From JAVBUY01 sp031552735 (GTDB lineage: Bacteria > Bacillota > Clostridia > Christensenellales > Aristaeellaceae), in contig JAVBMF010000039.1 of assembly GCA_031552735.1 (NCBI GenBank), positions 1 to 33,835 on the forward strand: a DNA stretch of 33,835 nt. The letters run 5' to 3'. The notes under the pieces are model-generated. The model saw only the letters and a list, made by a program, of their open reading frames with translations. It was not told where the DNA came from and did no database searches. Shown here piece by piece: positions 8,037-15,980 of the stretch. Position numbers and translations under genes: made by a program. How positions within the stretch are numbered: position 1 is the first letter of the stretch; each line of letters opens with the position of its first letter.

Positions 8037-9230
8037 ATGCTGGCGACCCATATGTCCCCCACCAACCGCCTGACCGCCCGGGCCGCGCTGTGGCGCAGGC
8101 TGTGGCTGCTGCCCGCCGCGCTGCTTTTGGCGGCGATTGTCGGTTGCGCCGTCGCGCTAGTCAGCGCGTGGCAAATCAGCACCATCCCCGGCCAGCCGGT
8201 CACCATGCTGCAATTCTGGCACACATGGTCGGCCAGCCCGTTCATGGCCTGCGTGCTGCCCGCGCTGGCGCTGCTGATCGCCGCGCTGGTTATTCGCTAT
8301 TACGCCGCACACCCGGAGCTGACGCTGAAGCGCACCGGCAGCATCCTGCTGCGTCACAAGTGGCTGTACTTCATGCTCATCCCCGGCGCGCTGTTTTACG
8401 CATTCTTCAAGTTCATGCCGCTGACCAAGCTGATCATCGTATTCGAGGAATTTTTGCCGCCGGTGGGCATCGCGGGCAGCCGCTTTGTCGGGCTAGACAA
8501 CTTCACCAAGCTATTTTCCGACCGCCAGTTCGCGCGCCTGTTTTCCAACACGCTGATTCTGGCGGTGTACAATATGGTGTTCTACTTCCCCGTGCCGCTG
8601 GCGCTGGCGCTGCTGCTCAACGAGCTTCGCGCCCAGCGCTACAAGCGCACGGTGCAGTCGCTGCTGTACCTGCCGCACTTTTTAAGCTGGACCGTGCTGG
8701 TGTCGCTGGTGTATATCTTCTTCAGCCCGTCCGGCGGCATCATCACCGACCTGATCCGCGCGCTGGGTGCCACACCGCCCAACCTGCTGGCCTCGCCGGA
8801 GTTTTTCCGCCCGATGGTGATCATCGAGCTGATCTGGAAAGAAGCGGGCTGGGGCACCATCATCTATCTGGCCGCGCTGTCCGGCGTGGACGATCAAATC
8901 TACGAGGCGGCGCTGATCGACGGTGCCAGCCGCATGCGCCAGCTATGGCACATCACGCTGCCCTCCATTCGCGGCACCATCATCACGCTGCTGATCCTGC
9001 GCATGGGCACCTTCATGGACACCGGCTACGAGCAGCTCGTGCTGATGGTCAACTCGCTCAACCGACAGGTCGGCGAGGTATTTGACACCTTCGTGTTCTA
9101 CAAGGGCATCCAGGAAGGCTTCTTTAGCTACACATCGGCGGTGGGCATCTTCAAGGCGGTTGTCAGTCTGGTGCTGGTGCTGTCCACCAACCGCATCGCC
9201 AAATGGTTTGACGAGGAGGGGATTTACTGA
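8037..9230 (+). CDS. ABC transporter permease, LplB type with extra N-terminal membrane segments
   Basis: This 397-residue membrane protein is one half of the translocation pore of a carbohydrate importer. From about residue 98 it follows LplB-type permeases: KWLYFMLIPGALFYAFFKF, then FVGLDNFTKLF, and the EAA loop EAALIDGASRMRQLWHITL at 290-308, which contacts the ATPase. The first 97 residues are additional and hold two hydrophobic segments (about 22-44 and 69-89), making the chain roughly 100 residues longer than usual. The ATG at 8037 is chosen for GAGAGGGG about 8 bases upstream; the open frame continues back through the palindrome row, which is not credible as coding. The stop overlaps the next start by one base. 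No ATPase gene is present, so a shared MsmX-like ATPase is likely. Confidence 0.88.
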   Translation: MLATHMSPTNRLTARAALWRRLWLLPAALLLAAIVGCAVALVSAWQISTIPGQPVTMLQFWHTWSASPFMACVLPALALLIAALVIRYYAAHPELTLKRTGSILLRHKWLYFMLIPGALFYAFFKFMPLTKLIIVFEEFLPPVGIAGSRFVGLDNFTKLFSDRQFARLFSNTLILAVYNMVFYFPVPLALALLLNELRAQRYKRTVQSLLYLPHFLSWTVLVSLVYIFFSPSGGIITDLIRALGATPPNLLASPEFFRPMVIIELIWKEAGWGTIIYLAALSGVDDQIYEAALIDGASRMRQLWHITLPSIRGTIITLLILRMGTFMDTGYEQLVLMVNSLNRQVGEVFDTFVFYKGIQEGFFSYTSAVGIFKAVVSLVLVLSTNRIAKWFDEEGIY

Positions 9231-10621
9231 TGATGGCCAGAACCGCCACCCGCATCCCCGCCTCGCCCATGATGAAGCTGGCGCGCATCGCCGCGCTGCT
9301 GCTGGCCGCCGTCATGCTGTTTTGCCTAGCGCAGGGCGTGATGGGCCTGATTGCGCGCGGGTCACTGTCCACCGACGCGCAGGAGGTTGTGGGCATTGTG
9401 CTGGACGCGCAGCGCGCGCCGGACCTCTCCGCATGGGGCCAAACGCAGATCGACGCGCTGGGCAGCAAGGGCTCGCTGAACCGGCAGGATCGCTATCGCC
9501 TGCTGGTCGCCATGCAGGCGGTGACGCAGCCGACGCCCGACGCGGCAGCCACACCGCTGACCGAGGACATGCTGGCGCTGATGAAAAAGACGCGCGGCAC
9601 CTATACCGCAGACAATGTCGCCGCCGAGACCACGAAACTGCTGGCACTGGCCGGTGTGACACATGTTGGCGAGGCCACCGGCGCGCTGGCGCGCATCGGC
9701 GCGAGCGGCGGCTGGATGCGCGCCGCCGGGCTGTGCTTCATCGGCGCGGTGCTGCTGTGGGCGCTGTATGACTGGCGCACGCGCGCTGGCCGCATGTTCG
9801 ATGTGTGCAACCATGTGCTGTTGGGCGCGCTGGCGGTGCTGATGGTCGCGCCGCTGGTGTATGTGGTCATCGGCTCGTTCTCCTCCACGGGGATGAAAAA
9901 CGGATTCACCGCCTTTTCGCTCAAGGCATATCAGGACATCTTCACCACGCCGACACTGGCGAAGGCGACGCTCAACAGCGTGATCATCACGCTGGTCGGC
10001 ACGGCGATCAACATCTCGGTCACCGCGATGACCGCCTATGTGCTCAGCAAAAAATCCCTGCCCGGGCGCGGCGTGCTGCTGCGGCTGGTCATGGTGTTCA
10101 TGCTGTTTCACCCGGGCATCATCCCGGACTTCATCCAGGTGGACAGCCTGAATCTGCTGGGCACCTTCTGGGCAATCTGGCTGCCGGTCGCCATCAACGC
10201 GTCCAACCTGCTGATCATGAAAAACTTCTTCCAGCAGCTACCCGAGTCCATTGAGGAATCGGCGCGCATCGACGGCTGCAACGATGCACAGTCCTTTGTG
10301 CGCATCATCCTGCCCATGTCCAGCGCGTCGATCGCCACGTTCAGCCTGTTCTACGCGGTCGCACACTGGAACAACTACTTCCGCGCGATGATCTACCTGA
10401 ATCAGCCCGAGTGGCCCATTCAGGTATGGCTGCGCCAGCTAGTCATCCTGTCGCTGGGCGGGCTGGGCGCGGAGAATCTGTCCGAGGAAATGACGCTGGC
10501 CGCGCCGGACGCGATGAAGTACGCCACCATTGTCGTGGCCACGCTGCCCATCATTCTGGTGTATCCGTCGCTGCAAAAGCACTTTGCCAAGGGCATGCTG
10601 CTCGGCTCTGTGAAAGGATAA
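9230..10621 (+). CDS. ABC transporter permease, LplC/YtcP type with large extracytoplasmic insert
   Basis: This is the second half of the pore, 463 residues against about 295 for typical LplC/YtcP proteins. The canonical part starts near residue 185 (GRMFDVCNHVLLGALAVL) and contains the EAA loop EESARIDGCNDAQSFVRII at 342-360 and the family C-terminus KHFAKGMLLGSVKG. The N-terminal extension has a membrane segment at 18-41, about 120 mostly polar residues at 42-162, and a second membrane segment at 163-180. With standard topology the polar part would lie outside the membrane. The ATG overlaps the previous stop (TGATGATGG), so the two permeases are coupled. The role of the insert is unknown; docking the soluble binding protein is one possibility. 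Confidence 0.87.
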   Translation: MMARTATRIPASPMMKLARIAALLLAAVMLFCLAQGVMGLIARGSLSTDAQEVVGIVLDAQRAPDLSAWGQTQIDALGSKGSLNRQDRYRLLVAMQAVTQPTPDAAATPLTEDMLALMKKTRGTYTADNVAAETTKLLALAGVTHVGEATGALARIGASGGWMRAAGLCFIGAVLLWALYDWRTRAGRMFDVCNHVLLGALAVLMVAPLVYVVIGSFSSTGMKNGFTAFSLKAYQDIFTTPTLAKATLNSVIITLVGTAINISVTAMTAYVLSKKSLPGRGVLLRLVMVFMLFHPGIIPDFIQVDSLNLLGTFWAIWLPVAINASNLLIMKNFFQQLPESIEESARIDGCNDAQSFVRIILPMSSASIATFSLFYAVAHWNNYFRAMIYLNQPEWPIQVWLRQLVILSLGGLGAENLSEEMTLAAPDAMKYATIVVATLPIILVYPSLQKHFAKGMLLGSVKG

Positions 10622-10640
10622 ACGAACGTATGCTTCCCCG

Positions 10641-10667
10641 GGGTGATGTGATATAATGGTGTCACCC
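10641..10667 (+). promoter_or_regulatory. promoter and dyad operator of the AraC-type regulator gene
   Basis: TATAAT at 10652-10657 is preceded by TGA, giving an extended -10 (TGnTATAAT). The inverted repeat GGGTGA (10641-10646) and TCACCC (10662-10667) brackets this -10 exactly. Transcription would start near 10664, just before the GGAGG site. The dyad over the -10 suggests repression, perhaps by the gene product itself. Confidence 0.5.
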
Positions 10668-10681
10668 TGGGAGGTGTCCGC

Positions 10682-12997
10682 GTGAAGTCGCTACTGGCCT
10701 TATTGCGCAGAAAATTCTTCCGCAACTTCTTTTTATCGCTGTTGCTTGTGTTTGTGTTGCCCGCGCTGGCGCTGACCGCCGCGCTGACCAGCACGCTGCA
10801 CGGCGCGGAGCAGGAGATGCAGACACAGCGCCGCCTGCTATTGGAGCAGATCAAGGGCGGCATGGACGCGCAACTGATCAGCCTGATGCGCATGGGCGAA
10901 AAACTGGTCGCCGACGACAAGGTGCTGTATTTCGCCACGCGCGAGGACCCGCTGGCGCATCTGTCCAGTCCCACCACGTTTGACACACTGCGCCAGCTTA
11001 TGGCCGAGCTGAGCAGCATCAGCATGTCCAACAGCGCGATTGCGCGCTGCTATCTGTACTTCCAGAAGAGCGACAAGGTGCTGTCCGCCGGTTCGATGTT
11101 TGACAGCGAAGATTTTTATACCTTCACCCTGCGCGGCGACCAGCCCGGCTATGCGGCCTGGCTGGCTTTTTTGCGCCGCGAGAACAACGGCTTCATGCGC
11201 GTGGACACCGGCGCGGACGAAGGCGCGCTGTCGTATGTGCGCACCATCAGCTGGGGGCAGAACGCCGCGATGACCATCGTGCTGTCGCTCAGCGGCGCGC
11301 CGCTGGACGCTATGCAGCGCATGCTGGCCGAACAGGGGGACGCCCAGGCCGCGTTGTTTAACGCGCAGGGGCAGCCGCTGTATGCCGCTGCACCGGACAT
11401 GGCGGCGCTGGCGGTGCCGGTATCCCCCGAGCAACTTTATGCCGTCTCCGCCGCCGGACCCGGCGCGCAAATCGCCTTCCTCTACAGCGCCGACACCGGC
11501 TGCACGTACGCGCTGCGCATGCCCGACAGCCTGTTCGGCGAAAAGGTGGCGGCGCTGCGCTGGCAGATCGGTGTGGTCACCGCGCTGATGCTGCTGTGCG
11601 GCGTGCTGGTGTCGCTGCTGCTGGCGCGGCGCAACTACCGCCCCATCCGCTCGCTGATGGCCTTTGTCAGCGGACAGGGCGGCGAAAGCGCACCGCCTAA
11701 GGGCGACGACTTCTCGTATTTGCAGCAGATGCTGGCCTCCATGGAGGATCAGCGGCTGAGCATCGCGCAGCGCCTGCGCTACCAGAGCCACACCATGCGC
11801 GGCTACCTGCTGGACCGGCTGCTGACCGGCAACTACCCCAGCGCGCGCCGCATGGAGGAGGAACTGCTCCGGCAGGACTTTGTATTCGTCTCCGACGCGT
11901 TCATTGTGGTGGTCGCGCGGCTGGACGGCTTTGAACCGACCGGCGCCGCCGCCGGGGACGCCGAGCAATCGCCGGACACGCAGTTATTGCGCTTTGCCGC
12001 GTCCAATGTGCTGGAAGAGCTGCTGTCGGCCTGCGCACAGGCGCATCTGGATACCGTGGATGGCCGTCTGGTCGTGCTGGTCAACCTGCCCGAGGACACG
12101 CCGCAGGCTGTGGCATCGCTGGAAGCGCCGCTGGCCAGCGCGCGGCAACTGCTGCTGGAGCACTTTGACCTGCAATTAAGCATCGCCGCCAGCACAGTAC
12201 ATATCGGCCTGCCCGGCATCCCCGAGGCCTATCAGCAGGCGCTGGGCGCGCTGATGGGCGACCCGACCAGCGGCGCGCTGCACCTGTTGTGGCGTCATGC
12301 GCCGCTGAACGCGATCGACACCGAGCACCACGCGCTGCATGCCGGGGACTGGCAGCCCAAGCTGTCCAACCTGTTGCTCAGCGACGCCGATGCCGCCATT
12401 GAGATGGTGTCCGGGCTGTGCGCGCAGATTGCCACGCTGCCGCCATGGCGCGCGCATCTGGCGCTGGGCGATGTGCTATCGGTCTATTACCGCGCGGTGC
12501 TGTTGGCGCAGCCCAACGCGCAGACCAAGCTGCGCTGGGAAACCACGCTGGCGCACGTGCTGAGCGCGCGCCCCGGCGAATCACCGCTGCCCGCGCTAAT
12601 CGCGCTGGCGCGTGAAATCTGCGCTGCCGCCGCCTCGCGCGCGGAGAGCGGTAAGTCGGCCAATCTGGCCGAACGCGTGCACGCGTACATCGCGCAGCAC
12701 TATCAGGAGGACACGCTGAACGTCACGCAAATCGCCGACGCGCTGGGCATCCACCCCAGCTACGCCTCGTCGCTGTACCGCCGCCAGACTGGGGAATCGC
12801 TGCTGGACGCGATCAACCGCGTGCGGCTTTCGCAGGCCAAGCGGCTGCTCTTAGGCACGCGGCGCAGTGTGGTCGATATCGCCACGGCGGTCGGCTACTA
12901 CGACAGTGCCGCGCTAATCCGCGCGCTCAAGCGCTACGAGGGCGTCACACCGGGCCAGTACCGCGCGCTGCACAGCCCCGCGCAGGGCGGGGAATAA
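10682..12997 (+). CDS. membrane-anchored AraC-family transcriptional regulator
   Basis: This 771-residue one-component sensor regulator is of the YesN/YtdP-like kind found beside LplABC importers. A first membrane helix lies at about residues 13-36, followed by a large extracytoplasmic sensing region of about 255 residues. A second helix lies near 294-318 (VVTALMLLCGVLVSLLLA), then comes a cytoplasmic linker region. The C-terminal AraC/XylS DNA-binding domain is at about 658-769, with two helix-turn-helix motifs (LNVTQIADALGIHPSYASSL and RSVVDIATAVGYYDSAALI). The start is GTG at 10682, with GGAGG 7 bases upstream. It probably senses the imported sugar outside the cell and controls the importer and perhaps the divergent lyase operon. 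The extracytoplasmic ligand is not identifiable. Confidence 0.9.
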   Translation: MKSLLALLRRKFFRNFFLSLLLVFVLPALALTAALTSTLHGAEQEMQTQRRLLLEQIKGGMDAQLISLMRMGEKLVADDKVLYFATREDPLAHLSSPTTFDTLRQLMAELSSISMSNSAIARCYLYFQKSDKVLSAGSMFDSEDFYTFTLRGDQPGYAAWLAFLRRENNGFMRVDTGADEGALSYVRTISWGQNAAMTIVLSLSGAPLDAMQRMLAEQGDAQAALFNAQGQPLYAAAPDMAALAVPVSPEQLYAVSAAGPGAQIAFLYSADTGCTYALRMPDSLFGEKVAALRWQIGVVTALMLLCGVLVSLLLARRNYRPIRSLMAFVSGQGGESAPPKGDDFSYLQQMLASMEDQRLSIAQRLRYQSHTMRGYLLDRLLTGNYPSARRMEEELLRQDFVFVSDAFIVVVARLDGFEPTGAAAGDAEQSPDTQLLRFAASNVLEELLSACAQAHLDTVDGRLVVLVNLPEDTPQAVASLEAPLASARQLLLEHFDLQLSIAASTVHIGLPGIPEAYQQALGALMGDPTSGALHLLWRHAPLNAIDTEHHALHAGDWQPKLSNLLLSDADAAIEMVSGLCAQIATLPPWRAHLALGDVLSVYYRAVLLAQPNAQTKLRWETTLAHVLSARPGESPLPALIALAREICAAAASRAESGKSANLAERVHAYIAQHYQEDTLNVTQIADALGIHPSYASSLYRRQTGESLLDAINRVRLSQAKRLLLGTRRSVVDIATAVGYYDSAALIRALKRYEGVTPGQYRALHSPAQGGE

Positions 12998-13032
12998 AGA
13001 GGGGTTGCGCGGCGAGATTTGATTCGCATACA

Positions 13033-13069
13033 AAAGCCCCCCAGCCGCTTTCAGCGATTGGGGGGCTTT
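13033..13069. terminator. bidirectional terminator between regulator and pyrI
   Basis: An 11-bp stem AAAGCCCCCCA/TGGGGGGCTTT (13033-13043 with 13059-13069) carries a small inner CGCT/AGCG hairpin. It lies between convergent genes, ends in TTT on the plus strand and TTTTG on the minus strand, and serves both operons. Confidence 0.85.
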
Positions 13070-13081
13070 GCGCACCCGCGC

Positions 13082-13510
13082 TTAGATTGTGCCGCTCTTG
13101 TGCGCGGTTTCGCAGTAGTGGCAGCGGTAGACCTGCTTGTCCCGATCGGCCAGCACGAAGATTTGGTCCACTTCCTGCTCGGTCTGGGTGATGCAGCGCG
13201 GGTTTTTGCAGCGGATGACGTTTTTCACCCGCTCGGGCAGGGCGAGGCTCTTCTTTTCCACGCGCACGCCTTGGCGAATGGTGTTGAGCGTGATGCCCGA
13301 ATCAATGTATCCCAGCAGCGCCAAATCGATGGGGATCTCCTCGTCGATTTTGATGATGTCCTTCTTGCCCAGGCGGCTGGACTTGACATTCTTGATGATT
13401 GCGACCGAACAGTCCAACTGATCCAGCCCCAGGTAGCGGTAAATCTCCATGCTGCGCCCGGCGCGGATATGATCGATCACATACCCATTCTGAATGCTGT
13501 CGATATTCAT
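13082..13510 (-). CDS. pyrI: aspartate carbamoyltransferase regulatory subunit
   Basis: PyrI, 142 residues, is the allosteric subunit that binds CTP/ATP and forms the holoenzyme with PyrB. The N-terminal allosteric domain starts MNIDSIQNGYVIDHI. The C-terminal zinc domain has C101, C106, C130 and C133 in the C-x4-C...C-x2-C pattern expected for zinc binding at the PyrB interface. The ATG at 13510 overlaps the pyrB stop (ATGA), and an AGGAG site lies in the end of pyrB. A longer open frame to 13651 is antisense-like shadow of pyrB. It is the last gene of the pyr operon and stops just before the shared terminator. Confidence 0.95.
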   Translation of the reverse strand: MNIDSIQNGYVIDHIRAGRSMEIYRYLGLDQLDCSVAIIKNVKSSRLGKKDIIKIDEEIPIDLALLGYIDSGITLNTIRQGVRVEKKSLALPERVKNVIRCKNPRCITQTEQEVDQIFVLADRDKQVYRCHYCETAHKSGTI

Positions 13511-14421
13511 GCTTTCTCCTCCATGAGCTTTAAGATCAGTGCCATGCGCACAAATTTGCCATTGAGTACCTGCCGGAAATAGCACGCCCTCGGGTCGTTG
13601 TCCACCCCGCGGCTGATCTCGTTGACCCTGGGCAGCGGATGCATGACGCACAGGTCGGCCTTGGCCATGCTCAGCTTTTCCGTATCGAGAATGTAGCTGT
13701 CCTTCAGCCGCACGTAGTCCGCCTCGTTAAAGAACCGCTCCTTTTGCACGCGGGTCATGTACAGGATGTCCAGCGTGCCGATCACGTCCTCCAGCTTCTC
13801 CACCTCGGTAAAGGGCACGCCCGCCTTGTGCATGCTTTCGCGCAGGTATTCGGGGATGCGCAGCTCCTGCGGGGAGATCAGCACAAAGTGGATGCCCTGA
13901 TAGCGCGCCATGGCGCTCATTAGGCTGTGCACCGTGCGCCCAAACTGCAAATCGCCGCACAGGCCGACCACCAGATTGTTCAGCCTACCCTTTTCGCGGC
14001 GGATGGTCAGCAGGTCGGTCAGCGTCTGGGTGGGGTGGTTGTGCCCGCCGTCGCCCGCGTTGATGATCGGCACAGTGGATACCTGCGCCGCCACGGTGGG
14101 CGCGCCCTCCTTGGGGTGGCGCATAGCGATGATATCCGCATAGCAGCCCACGGTGCGGATGGTGTCGGCCACGCTTTCGCCTTTGACAGCCGAAGAGCTG
14201 TCCGCCGAGGAGAAGCCCAGCACGTTGCCACCCAGCTCCATCATCGCCGCCTCAAAGGACAGGCGCGTGCGGGTACTGGCCTCAAAAAACAGCGTGGCAA
14301 GCTTTTTGTACTTCATCCGTTCCTGATACTTCTGCGGGTTGGCGATGATGTCGTCGGAAACGTCCAGCAAGCGGTCGATCTCCTGGGTGGATAGGTCCAC
14401 GATGTCCAACAAATGGCGCAT
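13507..14421 (-). CDS. pyrB: aspartate carbamoyltransferase catalytic subunit
   Basis: This enzyme joins carbamoyl phosphate and aspartate to N-carbamoyl-aspartate, the committed step of pyrimidine synthesis. It has 304 residues, the usual length. The carbamoyl-phosphate loop STRTR is in FFEASTRTRLSFE (about 45-57), with HNHPTQT and MHPLPRVNEI further on, all hallmarks of PyrB. Two in-frame ATGs exist. AAGGAGG is 7 bases from the ATG at 14421 but only 1 base from the ATG at 14427, so the second is taken as start. It overlaps pyrI by 4 bases. A 176-base gap separates it from pyrE, the only large gap in the operon. Confidence 0.96.
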   Translation of the reverse strand: MRHLLDIVDLSTQEIDRLLDVSDDIIANPQKYQERMKYKKLATLFFEASTRTRLSFEAAMMELGGNVLGFSSADSSSAVKGESVADTIRTVGCYADIIAMRHPKEGAPTVAAQVSTVPIINAGDGGHNHPTQTLTDLLTIRREKGRLNNLVVGLCGDLQFGRTVHSLMSAMARYQGIHFVLISPQELRIPEYLRESMHKAGVPFTEVEKLEDVIGTLDILYMTRVQKERFFNEADYVRLKDSYILDTEKLSMAKADLCVMHPLPRVNEISRGVDNDPRACYFRQVLNGKFVRMALILKLMEEKA

Positions 14422-14597
14422 GGGCATTCCTCCTTCGAAAAATGGGGTGTCTATCGCAAGGGCTAGCGGGCAATACTGCGCAAAGGAGTACCACTGACAT
14501 CGCGCGGGATTTTCGTGCTGCTTCAGGAGCCTGTAGGAAGTCGTAGCAGCGCGGAAAGATCCGCGAGGGCAGTGTGTACGATTTGTGCGGTGTTGCC
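14422..14597 (-). other. 176-base intercistronic leader between pyrE and pyrB
   Basis: This is the only sizable gap in the pyr operon. Two stem-loops are visible: 14517-14550 (GCTG and CTTC pairing with GAAG and CAGC around a 6-nt bulge) and 14550-14565 (CGCGG/CCGCG). Neither is followed by a T tract. No PyrR-binding consensus or open frame with a ribosome site is evident. It could hold an internal promoter or RNA control for pyrBI. Confidence 0.4.
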
Positions 14598-15230
14598 CTA
14601 ATTCTCCATCCAGCCCGGGTCGCTGGGGTTGTCTCGAAAGCGCAGGAGCTGCTGTATCTGGCCGGGCGCGATGATGTGCTGCTGTGCGGCGACATCGACC
14701 AGCGCGTCAAAGTTGGACAGGCTGACATTCTTTACGTCGGCGTTTGCCAGCGCGGTCAGGCCCTTTTGCATGCCGTAGGTGAAGATGCTGGCAATGCCCA
14801 GCACCTGCGCCCCCGCGTCGCACAGCGCCTGCACGACCTCGATGACGCTGCCGCCGGTGGAGATCAAATCCTCGATGACCACGACCTTCTGCCCCGCCTC
14901 CAGCTTGCCCTCGATCTGCCCACCGCGGCCATGATCCTTGGCGCCGGAGCGCACATAGCCCATGGGCAGCCCCATCAGGTGCGCGACGATGGCGGCGTGC
15001 GCGATGCCCGCCGTGCTGGTGCCCATCAGCACCTCGCAGTCCGGGTACGCGCGCTGCACCAGCGCCACCAGCCCCTGCTCCACCTGCTCGCGCACCGCCG
15101 GGGCGGTCAACGTCAGCCGGTTGTCGCAATAGATGGGGCTCTTGATGCCGCTGGCCCAGGTGAACGGCTCCGACGGCCGCAGGAACACCGCGCCGATGGA
15201 CAGCAACGCCTTGGCGATTTCACGTTCCAC
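14598..15230 (-). CDS. pyrE: orotate phosphoribosyltransferase
   Basis: This enzyme converts orotate and PRPP to orotidine monophosphate, the fifth step of UMP synthesis. It has 210 residues. The PRPP-binding motif VVVIEDLISTGGS is at about 116-128, and the flexible catalytic loop region RSGAKDHGRGGQIEG is at about 94-108. The start is GTG at 15230 with GAGGGGG upstream; no ATG is in frame nearby. The spacing to pyrF upstream is 33 bases, so both are on one transcript. The C-terminal tail SDPGWMEN ends at a TAG-type stop before the leader of pyrB. Nothing unusual is seen in it. Confidence 0.95.
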   Translation of the reverse strand: MEREIAKALLSIGAVFLRPSEPFTWASGIKSPIYCDNRLTLTAPAVREQVEQGLVALVQRAYPDCEVLMGTSTAGIAHAAIVAHLMGLPMGYVRSGAKDHGRGGQIEGKLEAGQKVVVIEDLISTGGSVIEVVQALCDAGAQVLGIASIFTYGMQKGLTALANADVKNVSLSNFDALVDVAAQQHIIAPGQIQQLLRFRDNPSDPGWMEN

Positions 15231-15263
15231 AATGATTCCCCCTCTCGTTTTTCAAAGATTTTG

Positions 15264-15980
15264 TTATCCCAGAAAGTCCTGCACGCAGCGGCGGTATGCC
15301 GCCACCGGGTCGCTGGCCTGCGTGATCGGCCTGCCCACCACGATGAAGTCGCTGCCGCCCAGCCGCGCTTTTTCCGGGGTCATCACGCGCGCCTGATCAT
15401 CGGCGGCGGCGTCCGCGAAACGGATGCCCGGCGTCACCGTGACAAAGCCCGCGCCGCACGCGTCCTTGACCAGCCGCGCCTCCAGCGGCGAGCACACCAC
15501 GCCGCTTAACCCCGCCGCCTGCGCGTTTTGCGCGTACCGGGCAACGGTGTCCGCCATGGACGCGCCGATGAGCAGCTCGTTTTGCATCCGATCCTCGCTG
15601 GTGGAGGTGAGCTGCGTCACCGCCAGCAGCAACGGGCGGCTGCCATCGGGGCGGGTCAGCCCCTCCAGCGCCGCGCGCATCATGTCGATGGTGCCCGACG
15701 CGTGCACGTTGGTCATGTCCACATCCAGCTTGGCCAGGTTGCGCATGGCGCTTTTGACGGTGTTGGGGATGTCGTGCAGCTTGAGGTCCAGAAAGAGCTT
15801 ATGCCCGCGCGCCTTGATCTCGCGGACGATGCGCGGGCCCTCGGCATAGAACAGTTCCATGCCCACCTTCACATAGGGCTTGTCCCCCTCAAAGCGATCC
15901 AGAAACGCGCAGGTGGTCTCGGCATCCGGAAAGTCCAGCGCGATGATCACGTCTCCCATGGGCTTGCTTGTGTTGGTCAT
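15264..15980 (-). CDS. pyrF: orotidine 5'-phosphate decarboxylase
   Basis: This enzyme decarboxylates OMP to UMP, the last step of the pathway. It has 238 residues, typical of the short bacterial PyrF. The catalytic Lys/Asp network is in FLDLKLHDIPNTV (about 63-75), the N-terminal IALDFPDAE strand carries the first catalytic aspartate, and VTPGIRF (loop 7 region) and FIVVGRPIT (phosphate-binding end) are both present. The ATG at 15980 overlaps the pyrD stop by 4 bases (ATGA), and AGGAGGT lies about 9 bases upstream. The frame is open further upstream but only as an out-of-frame shadow of pyrD. Confidence 0.95.
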   Translation of the reverse strand: MTNTSKPMGDVIIALDFPDAETTCAFLDRFEGDKPYVKVGMELFYAEGPRIVREIKARGHKLFLDLKLHDIPNTVKSAMRNLAKLDVDMTNVHASGTIDMMRAALEGLTRPDGSRPLLLAVTQLTSTSEDRMQNELLIGASMADTVARYAQNAQAAGLSGVVCSPLEARLVKDACGAGFVTVTPGIRFADAAADDQARVMTPEKARLGGSDFIVVGRPITQASDPVAAYRRCVQDFLG

